Shown here: positions 52,728 to 61,935 of the stretch, piece after piece
Numbering within the stretch: the first letter of the stretch is position 1
Layout of the letters: the number at the start of each line of letters is the position of its first letter
Source of the DNA: JAKASV01 sp963754845
Lineage (GTDB): Bacteria > Babelota > Babeliae > Babelales > Vermiphilaceae
Direction of reading: 5' to 3'
DNA length: 64,000 nucleotides
Assembly (NCBI GenBank): GCA_963754845.1
Contig: CAVWHE010000001.1
Location: 124,001-188,000, forward strand
Program-made: the position numbers and the translations under genes
Notes under the pieces: model-generated
What the model was told of the DNA's origin: nothing
Database searches by the model: none
Seen by the model: the letters and a program-made list of their open reading frames with translations, nothing else

Positions 52728-55178
52728 GTGGGGTACGATTTCAGGGCCATTGAAAGCAAGTGGCAGCGGTACTGGGACGAGTGTCCGTTGAGCCAGCTTA
52801 TGTCGCCACAGGGTAAAAAGTACTATTGCCTCGATATGTTCCCCTACCCCTCGGGCGCTGGCCTTCACATGGGACATTGGAGGGCGTATGTGCTCTCCGA
52901 CGTATATGCCCGCACGAAGATCCTTGAAGGGTATCGCGTCCTCCATCCTATGGGATGGGACGCCTTTGGCCTTCCGGCGGAGAACTACGCCATCAAGCAA
53001 GGCGTACATCCAGCAACGAGCACGGCCGAAAACATCGCAACGTTCAAGCGCCAGCTGCAACAAACGGGCTGCCTCTATAACTGGGACAAGGAGATTGACA
53101 CTACCGACCCCGAGTACTACAAATGGACTCAGTGGATTTTCGTAAGAATGTTTAAGGCTGGACTTGCTTATGAAGCCGACTTTCCCATCAACTGGTGTCC
53201 GTCGTGCATGACGGGCCTGGCCAACGAAGAGGTTGTTGGAGGGGGATGCGAGCGATGCGGTGAACGCGTCACCAAGAAGAACGTCCGCCAGTGGATACTC
53301 AAAATTACTGAGTACGCTGATAAACTTCTTGAGGGTCTTGATCGTCTTGAATGGCCCGAAAAAGTAAAAACCATGCAGCGGAACTGGATCGGTAAGAGCC
53401 AGGGTGCACAGGTTGTCTTCGGCGCGCGTGATAAGCATGGCGTCCTCCTTGAAATACCGATTTATACGACGCGACCCGATACAATTTTTGGCGCAACATT
53501 TCTCGCTCTTTCGCCGATGCACTCGTGCGTCGATCGCCTCGTTCCTGACGAAAAGCGCGCCGAAGTCGACGATTACCGCAACCTCGTCAAAAGCACCTTG
53601 GCTTTCGGCGAAACTCCCGACGTCGGCAAAGAAAAAAGCGGCGTTTTCAGTGGCGCCTATGCCACCAATCCGGCAACAGGCGAGCTTATTCCTATCTATC
53701 TTTCTTCGTATGTTCTTGTCGATTACGGAACCGGCGCGATCATGGCTGTCCCCGGCCACGACGCGCGTGACTTTGAATTTGCCGAGCAGTTTGATTTGCC
53801 GCGCAGGCAGGTTGTCGCTGCCCCGGGTGTTAAAGTCGATGCAAACGATGACATGATTGCCGCCTACGAAGGCGATGGAACGCTCGTTAATTCCGGTCCC
53901 TTTGATGGACTTGATGCGCGTACGCACGGCGCCCAAAAAATACTCGACTACTTGGTTGACAAAAATACCGCCGTGAGGACGACCCAGTACCGCATGCGTG
54001 ATTGGGTCTTTTCGCGCCAGCGTTACTGGGGAGAGCCGATACCCATCATCCACTGCGATCATTGTGGTGCCGTTGCAGTGCCGGAGAATGAACTGCCCGT
54101 TGAACTTCCCGACGTCGCTCATTACAAACCGACGGGAACTGGTCAATCGCCCCTCGCTTCTATCGCCCATTGGGTTAATACATCATGTCCAACGTGTGGC
54201 GGCCCTGCCAAACGAGAAACGAATACCATGCCTCAGTGGGCGGGTTCGAGTTGGTATTTCCTACGTTATCCTAACCCGCACCTCAGCGACCGGCCGTGGG
54301 ACATGAAGGACATGAACTGTTGGTTGCCCGTTGATTTATACGTTGGTGGCATCGAGCATGCGATCCTTCACTTGCTATATGCGCGCTTTTACGTAAAATT
54401 TCTCTACGATCAAGGCCTTATTTCCTTCGATGAGCCTTTCAAACAACTTTTTAATCAGGGCATGATTCTCAGATATTCGCAAAAGACTGGCCTTATTGAA
54501 AAGATGTCGAAATCAAAGGGCAACATCGTTAACCCTGACGATATAATTGAGAAGTATGGCAGCGACGCTCTGCGGCTCTATGTGCTCTTTATAGGTCCTC
54601 CTGAGCACGACTGCGAGTGGCACGATACCGGGCTTGAAGGAACAAAAAGATTTCTTGTAAGGCTGTGGGACTACGTGACGAACGCCATCACAAAATTGGG
54701 TGAAAATGAAAGCGAGGAAAGGGCAGTTTCCAAGCGCTTCAACAAATTTTTGTGTGATTATCAAACGCGTCTGAAGAACTTCAAGCCAAATACGGCACTT
54801 GCTGCCTGTATGGAATTCCTCAATGATGCTCAGGCACAGGAGATGCGTCTGAGCGCTGCGTCATTGGAGAAACTGCTCGTGTCGCTTTCGGTGCTGGCGC
54901 CGCACATTGCAAGCGAGCTTCTTGAGGCAACTCTTGGAAAGCCTCTTGCCGCATGTACGTGGCCAGCGTATGACGCGGTTCTTGTGGCTGACGATGATGT
55001 GACAATTATCGTTCAGGTGAATGGCAAACTGCGCGCCAACGTTGTCGTCAGACGCGGTTCCTGCCAGGATGACGTTGAGATGCTTGCTGAAGAAGCGGCA
55101 AAAAAATGGCTTGAGGAAAAAACCATCGTTCGTGTTGTTTTCGTTCCTGACGCTCTGATAAATTTTGTGGTAAAGTGA
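52728..55178 (+). CDS. leuS: Leucyl-tRNA synthetase
   Basis: 816 residues. Start GTG 52728 with GGAG 8 nt upstream. The HIGH motif is HMGHWRAYV (in FPYPSGAGLHMGHWRAY), and the ATP loop is EKMSKSKGNIVNPDD. The editing domain has YTTRPDTIFGATF. WGEPIPIIHCDHCG and the zinc-type CPSC/CERC region (residues ~160-180) match bacterial LeuS. The protein charges tRNA-Leu. Length is usual for bacterial LeuS. Both ileS and leuS lie in this window but far apart. Confidence 0.97.
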   Translation: MGYDFRAIESKWQRYWDECPLSQLMSPQGKKYYCLDMFPYPSGAGLHMGHWRAYVLSDVYARTKILEGYRVLHPMGWDAFGLPAENYAIKQGVHPATSTAENIATFKRQLQQTGCLYNWDKEIDTTDPEYYKWTQWIFVRMFKAGLAYEADFPINWCPSCMTGLANEEVVGGGCERCGERVTKKNVRQWILKITEYADKLLEGLDRLEWPEKVKTMQRNWIGKSQGAQVVFGARDKHGVLLEIPIYTTRPDTIFGATFLALSPMHSCVDRLVPDEKRAEVDDYRNLVKSTLAFGETPDVGKEKSGVFSGAYATNPATGELIPIYLSSYVLVDYGTGAIMAVPGHDARDFEFAEQFDLPRRQVVAAPGVKVDANDDMIAAYEGDGTLVNSGPFDGLDARTHGAQKILDYLVDKNTAVRTTQYRMRDWVFSRQRYWGEPIPIIHCDHCGAVAVPENELPVELPDVAHYKPTGTGQSPLASIAHWVNTSCPTCGGPAKRETNTMPQWAGSSWYFLRYPNPHLSDRPWDMKDMNCWLPVDLYVGGIEHAILHLLYARFYVKFLYDQGLISFDEPFKQLFNQGMILRYSQKTGLIEKMSKSKGNIVNPDDIIEKYGSDALRLYVLFIGPPEHDCEWHDTGLEGTKRFLVRLWDYVTNAITKLGENESEERAVSKRFNKFLCDYQTRLKNFKPNTALAACMEFLNDAQAQEMRLSAASLEKLLVSLSVLAPHIASELLEATLGKPLAACTWPAYDAVLVADDDVTIIVQVNGKLRANVVVRRGSCQDDVEMLAEEAAKKWLEEKTIVRVVFVPDALINFVVK

Positions 55179-55229
55179 AAAAAGTTCTGGTTCTTCTGCG
55201 TGGACGGCATGATAAAGCAAAGGAGTCTT

Positions 55230-55631
55230 ATGCTAAAAAAAACCGTGATGTGTTTGAGTGCATTATTGTTGTCAAGGGCCGCGCTGGCTGATACGCTCGT
55301 CTATTTTGAGCTCGAGGGTCGTTCAGGACGTTGTCCGGAGGCCTGTCTTGAGCGTGTTAGAAACTCAGTGATAATTCCTGAGGGTCAAAAAAGGGCTACG
55401 TGCCAGCTCGACGACCTAGAATTCGAAGTCGTCATGGTTGAGGAGACTGGCGCCCCCCAGATTCACGTTGACCTTGACATATTGAGAAACGTCGACGGTG
55501 TAAAGACTGCTATCACCAAGATCGATTTTTCGACCGAGCTTGATAAGGCTGCCGAGCTCAAACTCGAAAAAGACGGCAACGAACTACGACTTACTGTGGT
55601 CATTGAGAAAGTAAGCCCCTGTTCTAATTAA
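55230..55631 (+). CDS. Small secreted protein, unknown family
   Basis: 133 residues from ATG 55230 (AAAGGAG 4 nt upstream); the frame is open to 55200. Signal peptide MLKKTVMCLSALLLSRAALA, then a beta-rich acidic domain (DTLVYFELEGRSGRCPEAC) with two cysteines close together (C-P-E-A-C), CQLDDLEFEVVMVEE, and a terminal Cys in SPCSN. No family recognised. It follows leuS by 51 bp and ends before a strong terminator at 55729. Confidence 0.72.
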   Translation: MLKKTVMCLSALLLSRAALADTLVYFELEGRSGRCPEACLERVRNSVIIPEGQKRATCQLDDLEFEVVMVEETGAPQIHVDLDILRNVDGVKTAITKIDFSTELDKAAELKLEKDGNELRLTVVIEKVSPCSN

Positions 55632-55728
55632 AAAACGTCCTCACGAAGAAACAAGATAGAAATTAAGCTCTATCGTGCACGCCGACGCAAAGACCAGAAA
55701 GTAGTAGTTTTATGAACGTCGCCACAAG

Positions 55729-55772
55729 AGGGGGCTGCATACGCAGCCCCCTGGGCTTTTAGGCTTTTTTAT
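55729..55772 (+). terminator. Rho-independent terminator
   Basis: AGGGGGCTGC (55729-55738) pairs perfectly with GCAGCCCCCT (55743-55752), 4-nt loop, followed by GGGCTTTTAGGCTTTTTT. It ends the leuS-side transcript. Confidence 0.8.
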
Positions 55773-55977
55773 CAGATTGTACCGTGTTTTGTGCTACCTG
55801 CTGTGGCCTTTGTGGATGAGGCTTGCCGACAGGTTTTGCCCCGCAACCACATTTTTCCCCGACGACCTCTGGCTTGATGGCGTCTTTTTGCTGATCAGGC
55901 TCGGGAGAACAGCAGCCTTCGACATAGAGAGCACTGCAGAACATTGCAACAAAGGCGAGAGCGAGCAACTTAGCCAT
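55759..55977 (-). CDS. Tiny secreted cysteine-rich protein
   Basis: 72 residues from ATG 55977, with a near-perfect AAGGAGG 4 nt upstream, which makes this a convincing gene despite its size. A signal peptide (MAKLLALAFVAMFCSALYVEG) is followed at once by CCSPEPDQQ and then EKCGCGAKPVGKPH, so the mature part has four cysteines in two pairs and is otherwise Pro/Gln/Lys-rich and disordered. A lipobox reading is possible (YVEGC) but poor. Function unknown; surface or periplasmic location expected. Confidence 0.7.
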   Translation of the reverse strand: MAKLLALAFVAMFCSALYVEGCCSPEPDQQKDAIKPEVVGEKCGCGAKPVGKPHPQRPQQVAQNTVQSDKKA

Positions 55978-56157
55978 GGCTCCTCCTTTCGAACGATAAA
56001 GTTAAACCTAACAGACCAAACCTAATATTAGCGCGTATACGTACCTATGGCAACAACGAATTGGGCAACGAAGTGACAACGAAGTTACGCACAGCGTGCC
56101 CACGTGGACCCACCCGCTATGGGCATGAAGATGACAAAACTTTCGGAATCCGGGCAT

Positions 56158-56231
56158 TGGTTGGGGCGGGAGGATTCGAACCTCCGATGCCGGGACCAAA
56201 ACCCGGTGCCTTGCCACTTGGCTACGCCCCA
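56158..56231 (-). tRNA. tRNA-Gln (anticodon TTG)
   Basis: Read on the minus strand: acceptor stem TGGGGCG (56231-56225) with CGCCCCA (56168-56162), D arm GCC/GGC, anticodon stem CCGGG/CCCGG with loop TTTTGGT (anticodon TTG), T arm GGAGG TTCGAAT CCTCC, discriminator A (56161), and a genome-encoded CCA (56160-56158). It lies 33 bp downstream of spoVG on the same strand and may be co-transcribed. Confidence 0.95.
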
Positions 56232-56264
56232 AAGAACTCATGGTGCTCCTGCTCCCTGGGCTTA

Positions 56265-56561
56265 TTACACCTGATCGTGATCGCCGTTGTCACCTTCAAG
56301 ACCTACAACTCGTTTGTACTCGTCGATGACAGTGTCTTCGATGATTTTTCTCATGTCAGAGTTGAGGGGGTGCACTATATCCCTGAAAGTTCCATCCTTT
56401 CTTCCGCGTGATGGCATGGAAACGAAGAAGCCCTTGTCGCCCTCAATTACCTTGAGGTCCCTGATAATGAAACTGTTGTCAAAGACTATTGTCGCATATG
56501 CCTTGAGCCTGCTCCCATTCTTTTCTTTGGCAGGATAGACCTTAACTTCGGTTATTTCCAT
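56265..56561 (-). CDS. spoVG: SpoVG-family nucleic-acid-binding regulator
   Basis: 98 residues; start ATG 56561 with GAGAGG 7 nt upstream. The sequence matches SpoVG throughout: EITEVKVYPAKEKNGSRLKA, IVFDNSFIIRDLKVIEG, GFFVSMPSRGRKDGTFRDI, VHPLNSDMRKIIEDTVIDEY. SpoVG proteins bind DNA and RNA and control envelope and virulence genes in non-spore-forming bacteria as well as sporulation in Bacillus. Its targets here are unknown. It is upstream of the tRNA-Gln gene. Confidence 0.93.
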   Translation of the reverse strand: MEITEVKVYPAKEKNGSRLKAYATIVFDNSFIIRDLKVIEGDKGFFVSMPSRGRKDGTFRDIVHPLNSDMRKIIEDTVIDEYKRVVGLEGDNGDHDQV

Positions 56562-56915
56562 GTACGTGCCTCTCAGAGATTACGTCGCATCATCCCTCTT
56601 TACAAATTCGAAATCAGGAATTAGTCGTGCTCAATCTAACGTTTCCGATACTTTCTGTCAAATCACCGTCAGGGTCGACCCTGACGGGCGTAGACAGGGG
56701 TGGCGTGGCAGCCTGCGTCGGCCAAGTATACAAGGAGGAGCTCAACTCATGCGCAAAGCAGGTACAAGGATGGTAGACCCGCGGCCAGACACATCCAAAA
56801 AATCCGTGAATGAAGCAACGTTCTGTGTTCTGAACCATTTGTACGGTATGCTGAAAAAAGGTATCATACCAACAGTAAAATTTATTCGAGCAATAACTAC
56901 ACAGTGGAGATACAT
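56562..56915. other. Divergent region between spoVG and the ankyrin operon
   Basis: It holds a palindrome at 56666-56687 and promoter-like TTGTAC (56838-56843) / TATCAT (56862-56867) before the ankyrin genes. A strong AAGGAGG (56730-56736) precedes ATG 56750, which opens a 117-codon frame to 57102 (MRKAGTRMVDPRPDTSKK) overlapping the first ankyrin gene by 187 bp. That frame is not convincing as a gene but its ribosome binding site is striking. Confidence 0.4.
56666..56687. repeat. Perfect 22-bp palindrome, possible operator
   Basis: CCGTCAGGGTC followed by its exact complement GACCCTGACGG. It lies about 105 bp upstream of spoVG and 230 bp upstream of the ankyrin operon. No U-run follows on either strand, so an operator is more likely than a terminator. 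Confidence 0.6.
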
Positions 56916-58160
56916 ATGGAGACGTGTGCAGGCCCGCGAGGGATTTTTGGAGGCAAGTTCGTTGTGCTTGTTCTCATGCTGGCGTGGTGCATTCCTCACC
57001 ACATTCTCTGCGACTCCGGAAGCTGCTCGTATGGGAACACGTGGACGCGAAGGATGGCCGGGAGGGCATGGAATTCAGCAGTTGCCGCTATCAACGTCGT
57101 AGCACGGAACAAGGGGAAGGCTTGTTGTGCCATCGTTCTGGCCATGACGGTTGCTGCAGTTTACGTCAGTAATCAGGTAACCGATGCTGACGTTCGTGAG
57201 GCTATTGCCAGCGATGATGTTGACGGGTTTGAACGTTGCTTCGCGAGGCATGCTGAACTCCTTTGTCGGGGGACATATGAATGTGGTAGATTTTTCGGAT
57301 TTTCATTGCCGACGCCCGTGAAATCACTCCTCAAAAAACTACGGCGCCGCCACGACGAAAACAACCGCACCTTCTATCAAACCGACGAGCATGGTATGAC
57401 GCCGCTCATGTACGCCGCCGCTTATGGAGCTGTTCATGTCACTGCCTTTATTTTAGAGTTGTCGGGTACCCACAGCCGGGAACTCCTTCTTCAGAATAAC
57501 GGACAAAGGAAAACAGCTTTTTTGTGGGCGACGAGTCACGGTAATGAAGCAGTGGCACGGCGCATACTTCGCGCGGCTCTGGATCTTGAGCCAGACTCCC
57601 GTGATCATATCATCAATGGGCGCGATGAGCATGGCATGACCCCACTCATGTACGCATCTTCAAGGGGACTGAGTGGCGTTGTTGACGATTTGCTCAAGTT
57701 TGCGAATGCACGGCTCAGTATACGCTCCCCCGAGGGCCTAACACCGCTTGCTTTGGCAAGTAAAGGTGGCCACAGAAGGACCGTGAGGACGATTCTTAGG
57801 GGCATACCACCTGTTATGCTCCATGAGCAGGACGTCGATTTGGCACTGTGGTACACATCTGACGAGCGTATTCGCGCGCTACTCAACGCAGTGCACGGAC
57901 CCCTTCGTGGGGACAGCGACGGAGACACGGGCAAAGGGAAAGAACCTGCGTGCCGTGCACCCGTGGTGTCCGCGAAACTTCCCCGGGAATCTCATGGATG
58001 CAGCTCTGGTAGCTGGCGGCCTTTGAAGAATAAGGGAAAAGAGCGAGCATACGATTATGAAGAGGAAGGTGCTCTTATGCGACGACCACGCTCGCGAGGT
58101 GTACGCATAGCCGACATTGTCGATGAGGTCGGCACGGTTAGCTCCACAATAATCTCATGA
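56916..58160 (+). CDS. Ankyrin-repeat protein with N-terminal signal/membrane segment, first of three
   Basis: 414 residues from ATG 56916, with GGAG 6 nt upstream. A signal or anchor (GGKFVVLVLMLAWCIPHHIL) and a second hydrophobic helix (ACCAIVLAMTVAAVYVS) precede ankyrin repeats: DEHGMTPLMYAAAYGAVHV, KTAFLWATSHGNEAVARRIL, DEHGMTPLMYASSRGLSGVV and GLTPLALASKGGHRRTVRTI. The C-terminal ~95 residues are charged and disordered. The gene ends in an overlap of the next start region. Ankyrin proteins of intracellular bacteria often act on host proteins, but no target is shown here. Confidence 0.82.
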   Translation: METCAGPRGIFGGKFVVLVLMLAWCIPHHILCDSGSCSYGNTWTRRMAGRAWNSAVAAINVVARNKGKACCAIVLAMTVAAVYVSNQVTDADVREAIASDDVDGFERCFARHAELLCRGTYECGRFFGFSLPTPVKSLLKKLRRRHDENNRTFYQTDEHGMTPLMYAAAYGAVHVTAFILELSGTHSRELLLQNNGQRKTAFLWATSHGNEAVARRILRAALDLEPDSRDHIINGRDEHGMTPLMYASSRGLSGVVDDLLKFANARLSIRSPEGLTPLALASKGGHRRTVRTILRGIPPVMLHEQDVDLALWYTSDERIRALLNAVHGPLRGDSDGDTGKGKEPACRAPVVSAKLPRESHGCSSGSWRPLKNKGKERAYDYEEEGALMRRPRSRGVRIADIVDEVGTVSSTIIS

Positions 58161-58171
58161 AGGACTTTACG

Positions 58172-60811
58172 ATGACACGCTATATTCATCTGACAAGAGG
58201 ATTGTTGCCGGCGATGCTTGCGCTTTTCATCACCGGGATGTGCCAGGAATCGCTTCCCATGGCGAGCGCGGGTCGGATCGCGACCGGCATTTTTTCAAGA
58301 ACCGTTTCGCTTATCAAACAACGCACCGGGAGGATTTCCCTTCTTGCCGCGGGCGCTGGAGCAGCAATCGGATGGGCTCAGTGTAAAGATCGCCTTCTAC
58401 GTACCGCGATTTTGAACGGCAAAAAAATGAGCAGCAAGTTGCTCGTACACCTCGGGGCGCGGCACACATGGCATGGACGTGAGGCTACGGAGAGGCTTTT
58501 TGCGGCCGTGAGGGATGGATCACGCGACGTTGTTGAAACCCTCCTTGCTCACGGCGTACGTCCTGAGGGGCTTGATGAGCTGGGTCGAACGCCCCTCGTA
58601 TGCGCCTTTTACTATGAACAGCACGCCATTGCCCGCCTTCTTATGAGGTATGGTGCCCGACTCCATGATTGTGATGCGCACGCTGTTGCACTCCTTATGA
58701 GGGCAGTCTTTCGCGGCGAGGCCGCGTCGGTACAAGGTTTGTTTCAGGCTGGCCTCGGTGTCAACGTTTGTGACCAGTATGGCATTACTACTGCGCTCAT
58801 GGCGGCTGCCAGCAGCGCCGATCTCGGCATCGTCCACCTCCTGCTGCGCCAAGGAGCCAACGTGCAACTGACCGACGGACGCGGACGGACAGCGCTCGAT
58901 GTAGCGATTGCAAACGGATGTTTTGCCGTAGCGCGCGCACTCGTCACTCACGGGGCACGCATCAACGAGCATTGGGGCCGCGTCGAAGACCTCTATCGCG
59001 CGTTTGAGAATAATGACGAGCGCGCTTTTCTCCGTCTCATGGAACTTGACCCATCGTCGGAGCCACCGGTTAGGTTGGTGCGTGCATTGAAACTTCGCAA
59101 CTACGGCGAGGTTGCAACCCTCATTGATGAGGGTGTCAGGCTTGAAGGTACGCATCAAGAACTTCGTACGTTGTTCTTCGACTCGTTTGAGCGCAATGGC
59201 CCTGGTGACCGCGAAAGGATCGATTGGCTCGTGAAGGCCGGTCTTGACGTGAATGCCTATGCCGAAGATGGAAGCCATGTTCTTATTATGGCCCTCGAAA
59301 GGTACCACGATAACCCACAAAAGAATGCCATTGTACACGCGCTGGTAAATGATTACGGTGTTCGACTTGATGCCGGCGATGGTGAAGGTGTCAATGCGCT
59401 CGTACAGGCTGCTGCCGATGGCGACTATGCTTTTGTGGAAGACCTTCTTGTCGCTGGCATCGATGCCAATGTCCCCGACGCGCAAGGAAGATATGCTTTG
59501 TTTGAGGCTGCGAAACGCGAGGTTCCTGGGATGGCGTGTCCCAACCAACCTTGCGGAAAGTTTATCGTTCAACTTTTGGCCGAGCACGGAGACCTTCATA
59601 TAGACGATGAAGCCAAACAACAGGCGGGTGCTGCGCTGCGTCTGGCGACACGCCACGGCAATAATTTTGTAATCAATCTTCTTCTCGACGCTGGCGCCGA
59701 CATCAACGAGACCGATACTGAGACGGGCGACTGTGCCTTTCTTGAAGCCCTTGCGAGTAACAATCAGCATCTTGTCGAATATCTCATAGAACGGGGGGCG
59801 ACCCTCGATTGCAATGATGTAGAGCATGCGCACGCGATGAATGTACGTGCAATTGAACTTCTTGATGAATCGGTTCTTCACGGGGTATCCAGGTCGGTAA
59901 GGGCACTCCTTGATGCGCAGGTCAACATCGATCTTCAGGACGAAAACGGGTGTTCACCTTTTATAAGGGCCCTCCAAGGCTTTGTTCGTGGAGAAGTCCA
60001 CAAAGATATCATCGATATGTTCCTACCCCGTCGGCCCTTTGTCGACCCCGATGCACCGAGCATCCACGTATTGTTGAGGGAAGTGTTGAGGAAAAATGAC
60101 TTGGAATCCCTCCATATCCTCATGCGCGTTGGCATCGACGTTAACATGGTATTTGGCGATGGAGAAGGCAACGTCGGGCCGCTCCTCTCACACGCCGCGG
60201 CTTTGGGCCGCGTTGAGGCACTAGAGACTCTCATAAGAAATGGTGCGGTAGTAGACCAGCAGCCGCATGCAGGAGTACCAGGCGATGCTCTTGTGACTCT
60301 TAACCCGCTGGCATCGGCTATCAATGCCGATGAAATGAAGGCGGCGTTCGTACTGGCACGGGCGGGCGCGCGCGTTACGCCAGAGTTTATACGCTTTGCT
60401 CGTTCTCGGGGGCAAACTTTCGCGGGAAATTACGGTTACAGTTTGCTGAGGATCCTTACACGTGATAGCGTACCAGATCGGGCAATGCATGGCGTACGTA
60501 CCGCTTGCTCTCGACGTGATTCGTCTGGGAGCGATGATAGAGCCGAATATTCCGGCGACGACGTGGATGGCTGCGCAAGCACAGCTTCTCGTAGTTGTGT
60601 AATAGGCGGGGCGGGATCGGCATCGGCTGCGCTTCCATACGACGATTCAGCACCTTCTATCGGACGTGCGACACAAAGTTGCCGCGGGAACAATCCAGGA
60701 GCTTGTCTCTTTAAACGCAGGGGATCTCGCTGCCCATCAGCTGCGCTAAGTCATGATGAGATAGCCTTATTAAGATCGGCTGGTGTGAATCCGTGTACTG
60801 GGGGTTGGTGA
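58172..60811 (+). CDS. Large ankyrin-repeat protein, second of three
   Basis: 879 residues from ATG 58172, with AAGGA 7 nt upstream; an earlier in-frame ATG at 58157 overlaps the previous stop by 4 bp. A signal peptide (TRYIHLTRGLLPAMLALFITG) and a second hydrophobic helix (ISLLAAGAGAAIGWA) lead into about 15 ankyrin units, for example DELGRTPLVCAFYYEQHAIA, DGRGRTALDVAIANGCFAVA, DEDGSH-type variants and LLSHAAALGRVEALETLIRN. The last ~110 residues are Ser/Arg/Ala-rich and disordered. It has the same layout as the 56916 product, so the two are paralogues. It is the main product of the operon. Confidence 0.85.
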   Translation: MTRYIHLTRGLLPAMLALFITGMCQESLPMASAGRIATGIFSRTVSLIKQRTGRISLLAAGAGAAIGWAQCKDRLLRTAILNGKKMSSKLLVHLGARHTWHGREATERLFAAVRDGSRDVVETLLAHGVRPEGLDELGRTPLVCAFYYEQHAIARLLMRYGARLHDCDAHAVALLMRAVFRGEAASVQGLFQAGLGVNVCDQYGITTALMAAASSADLGIVHLLLRQGANVQLTDGRGRTALDVAIANGCFAVARALVTHGARINEHWGRVEDLYRAFENNDERAFLRLMELDPSSEPPVRLVRALKLRNYGEVATLIDEGVRLEGTHQELRTLFFDSFERNGPGDRERIDWLVKAGLDVNAYAEDGSHVLIMALERYHDNPQKNAIVHALVNDYGVRLDAGDGEGVNALVQAAADGDYAFVEDLLVAGIDANVPDAQGRYALFEAAKREVPGMACPNQPCGKFIVQLLAEHGDLHIDDEAKQQAGAALRLATRHGNNFVINLLLDAGADINETDTETGDCAFLEALASNNQHLVEYLIERGATLDCNDVEHAHAMNVRAIELLDESVLHGVSRSVRALLDAQVNIDLQDENGCSPFIRALQGFVRGEVHKDIIDMFLPRRPFVDPDAPSIHVLLREVLRKNDLESLHILMRVGIDVNMVFGDGEGNVGPLLSHAAALGRVEALETLIRNGAVVDQQPHAGVPGDALVTLNPLASAINADEMKAAFVLARAGARVTPEFIRFARSRGQTFAGNYGYSLLRILTRDSVPDRAMHGVRTACSRRDSSGSDDRAEYSGDDVDGCASTASRSCVIGGAGSASAALPYDDSAPSIGRATQSCRGNNPGACLFKRRGSRCPSAALSHDEIALLRSAGVNPCTGGW

Positions 60812-61923
60812 GGTCTAGGAAGTTGCTAAGTTCTTATAGATCGGCCTTTTTAGCTTTTTTGTGTACGTTGGTAGCTTCACGCGAGCCTCGGATTAATGCG
60901 CATGTTGATGTGCGGTCATTCGCGGGCCGTGCTGTCGAAAGTTTCGTACGCTGCTACGCGCGCAACAAATGGCTGTTTGCCGCTGCAGCTGTCGGTACTT
61001 TCGTGGTGGGTGCTGCCAAAGGTGTTCGGTGCTTTAACAAAAATAAGAACGAGCTGCTCGTAAAGGCGATAGGCCGCGGTGCGCCAGAGTTTTTAAAAAA
61101 CCTCCTCGTGTCGTTAGGAGCTCACACAAACACGGCAGCGGGGCGGCGACTTTTGCGCGTGTCGGTGTTTTCCGACGATGATCGTACAGTACGCGCGCTT
61201 TTTGATGCTGGGACACGTATCGCGCGCAACAAACATGCCGACATTTTTTGGCAGGCAATGATATCACCGCAATGCACTCGTACGTACCAAAGTGTGTATC
61301 CCCATGTTGCCGTAGAGCGGCGGCTTCTCGACGAGGCTTTGGCGCACATTTTTGTTCACGGAGACCTCATTCAATCGTTTTCTAAACTTGTGTGGCTCAT
61401 AGAGCATGGAGCACGTATTTCAGATGAATTTTCTGTGCGTGATGGATTTCGAAGGACCATCATCGCATTGAGCCCTGATTCTTCACGCCGTGGCTTCCTC
61501 ATGGATTTCTTCGGTAGCTATCACAACCACGTACAATCCTATCTAAGAACGGCTGCCATTCATGGGACGTGCGCTGATATGGCGGATCTCCTTGCGCGGT
61601 ACAGCAATCTCGACCCGTACTCAAGCGCCGGAGATGGGCACACTTCATTGGCGTGCGCCGTTTACGCACTCAGGAGTGATATAGTTGGCTGGGTCCTCGA
61701 GCGTGCCGACAACGCGGCCGATGTGGCTCATGCGCGTGCGATGATTGATGCCTATGAAGCAGCTCTTGAAAATGGGACCTATGAACGCCGTTTTAATGCG
61801 TCGCTGACGGCAGCCGATCGCGCTGAGATAGAACGTCGTCTTGCCGACAGGGACGGGCGACAGCGCGCGATGAGTGCGATGAAGTCATCGCTTGCGCACG
61901 CTGTAAAGCGCGTCCTTGCATGA
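60808..61923 (+). CDS. Degenerate ankyrin-repeat protein, third of three
   Basis: 371 residues from GTG 60808, which overlaps the previous stop (GTGA) and has GGGGG 3 nt upstream; the frame is open to 60793. It keeps the same layout as its neighbours: an N-terminal signal (SYRSAFLAFLCTLVAS), then a second hydrophobic helix (WLFAAAAVGTFVVGAAKG), then weak ankyrin units (NELLVKAIGRGAPEFLKNLL, GHTSLACAVYALRSDIVGWV). The repeat consensus is largely worn away in the middle. The C-terminus is a charged helix. Translationally coupled to the 58172 gene. Confidence 0.78.
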   Translation: MRSRKLLSSYRSAFLAFLCTLVASREPRINAHVDVRSFAGRAVESFVRCYARNKWLFAAAAVGTFVVGAAKGVRCFNKNKNELLVKAIGRGAPEFLKNLLVSLGAHTNTAAGRRLLRVSVFSDDDRTVRALFDAGTRIARNKHADIFWQAMISPQCTRTYQSVYPHVAVERRLLDEALAHIFVHGDLIQSFSKLVWLIEHGARISDEFSVRDGFRRTIIALSPDSSRRGFLMDFFGSYHNHVQSYLRTAAIHGTCADMADLLARYSNLDPYSSAGDGHTSLACAVYALRSDIVGWVLERADNAADVAHARAMIDAYEAALENGTYERRFNASLTAADRAEIERRLADRDGRQRAMSAMKSSLAHAVKRVLA

Positions 61924-61935
61924 TGTTTAGCAACG

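Noticed and set aside
52533..54170. A 545-codon minus-strand frame
   Set aside because: It lies fully antisense to leuS, which is certain; it is a shadow frame created by codon bias.
58520..59881. A 453-codon minus-strand frame
   Set aside because: It lies antisense to the large ankyrin gene and has no ribosome binding site or family match.
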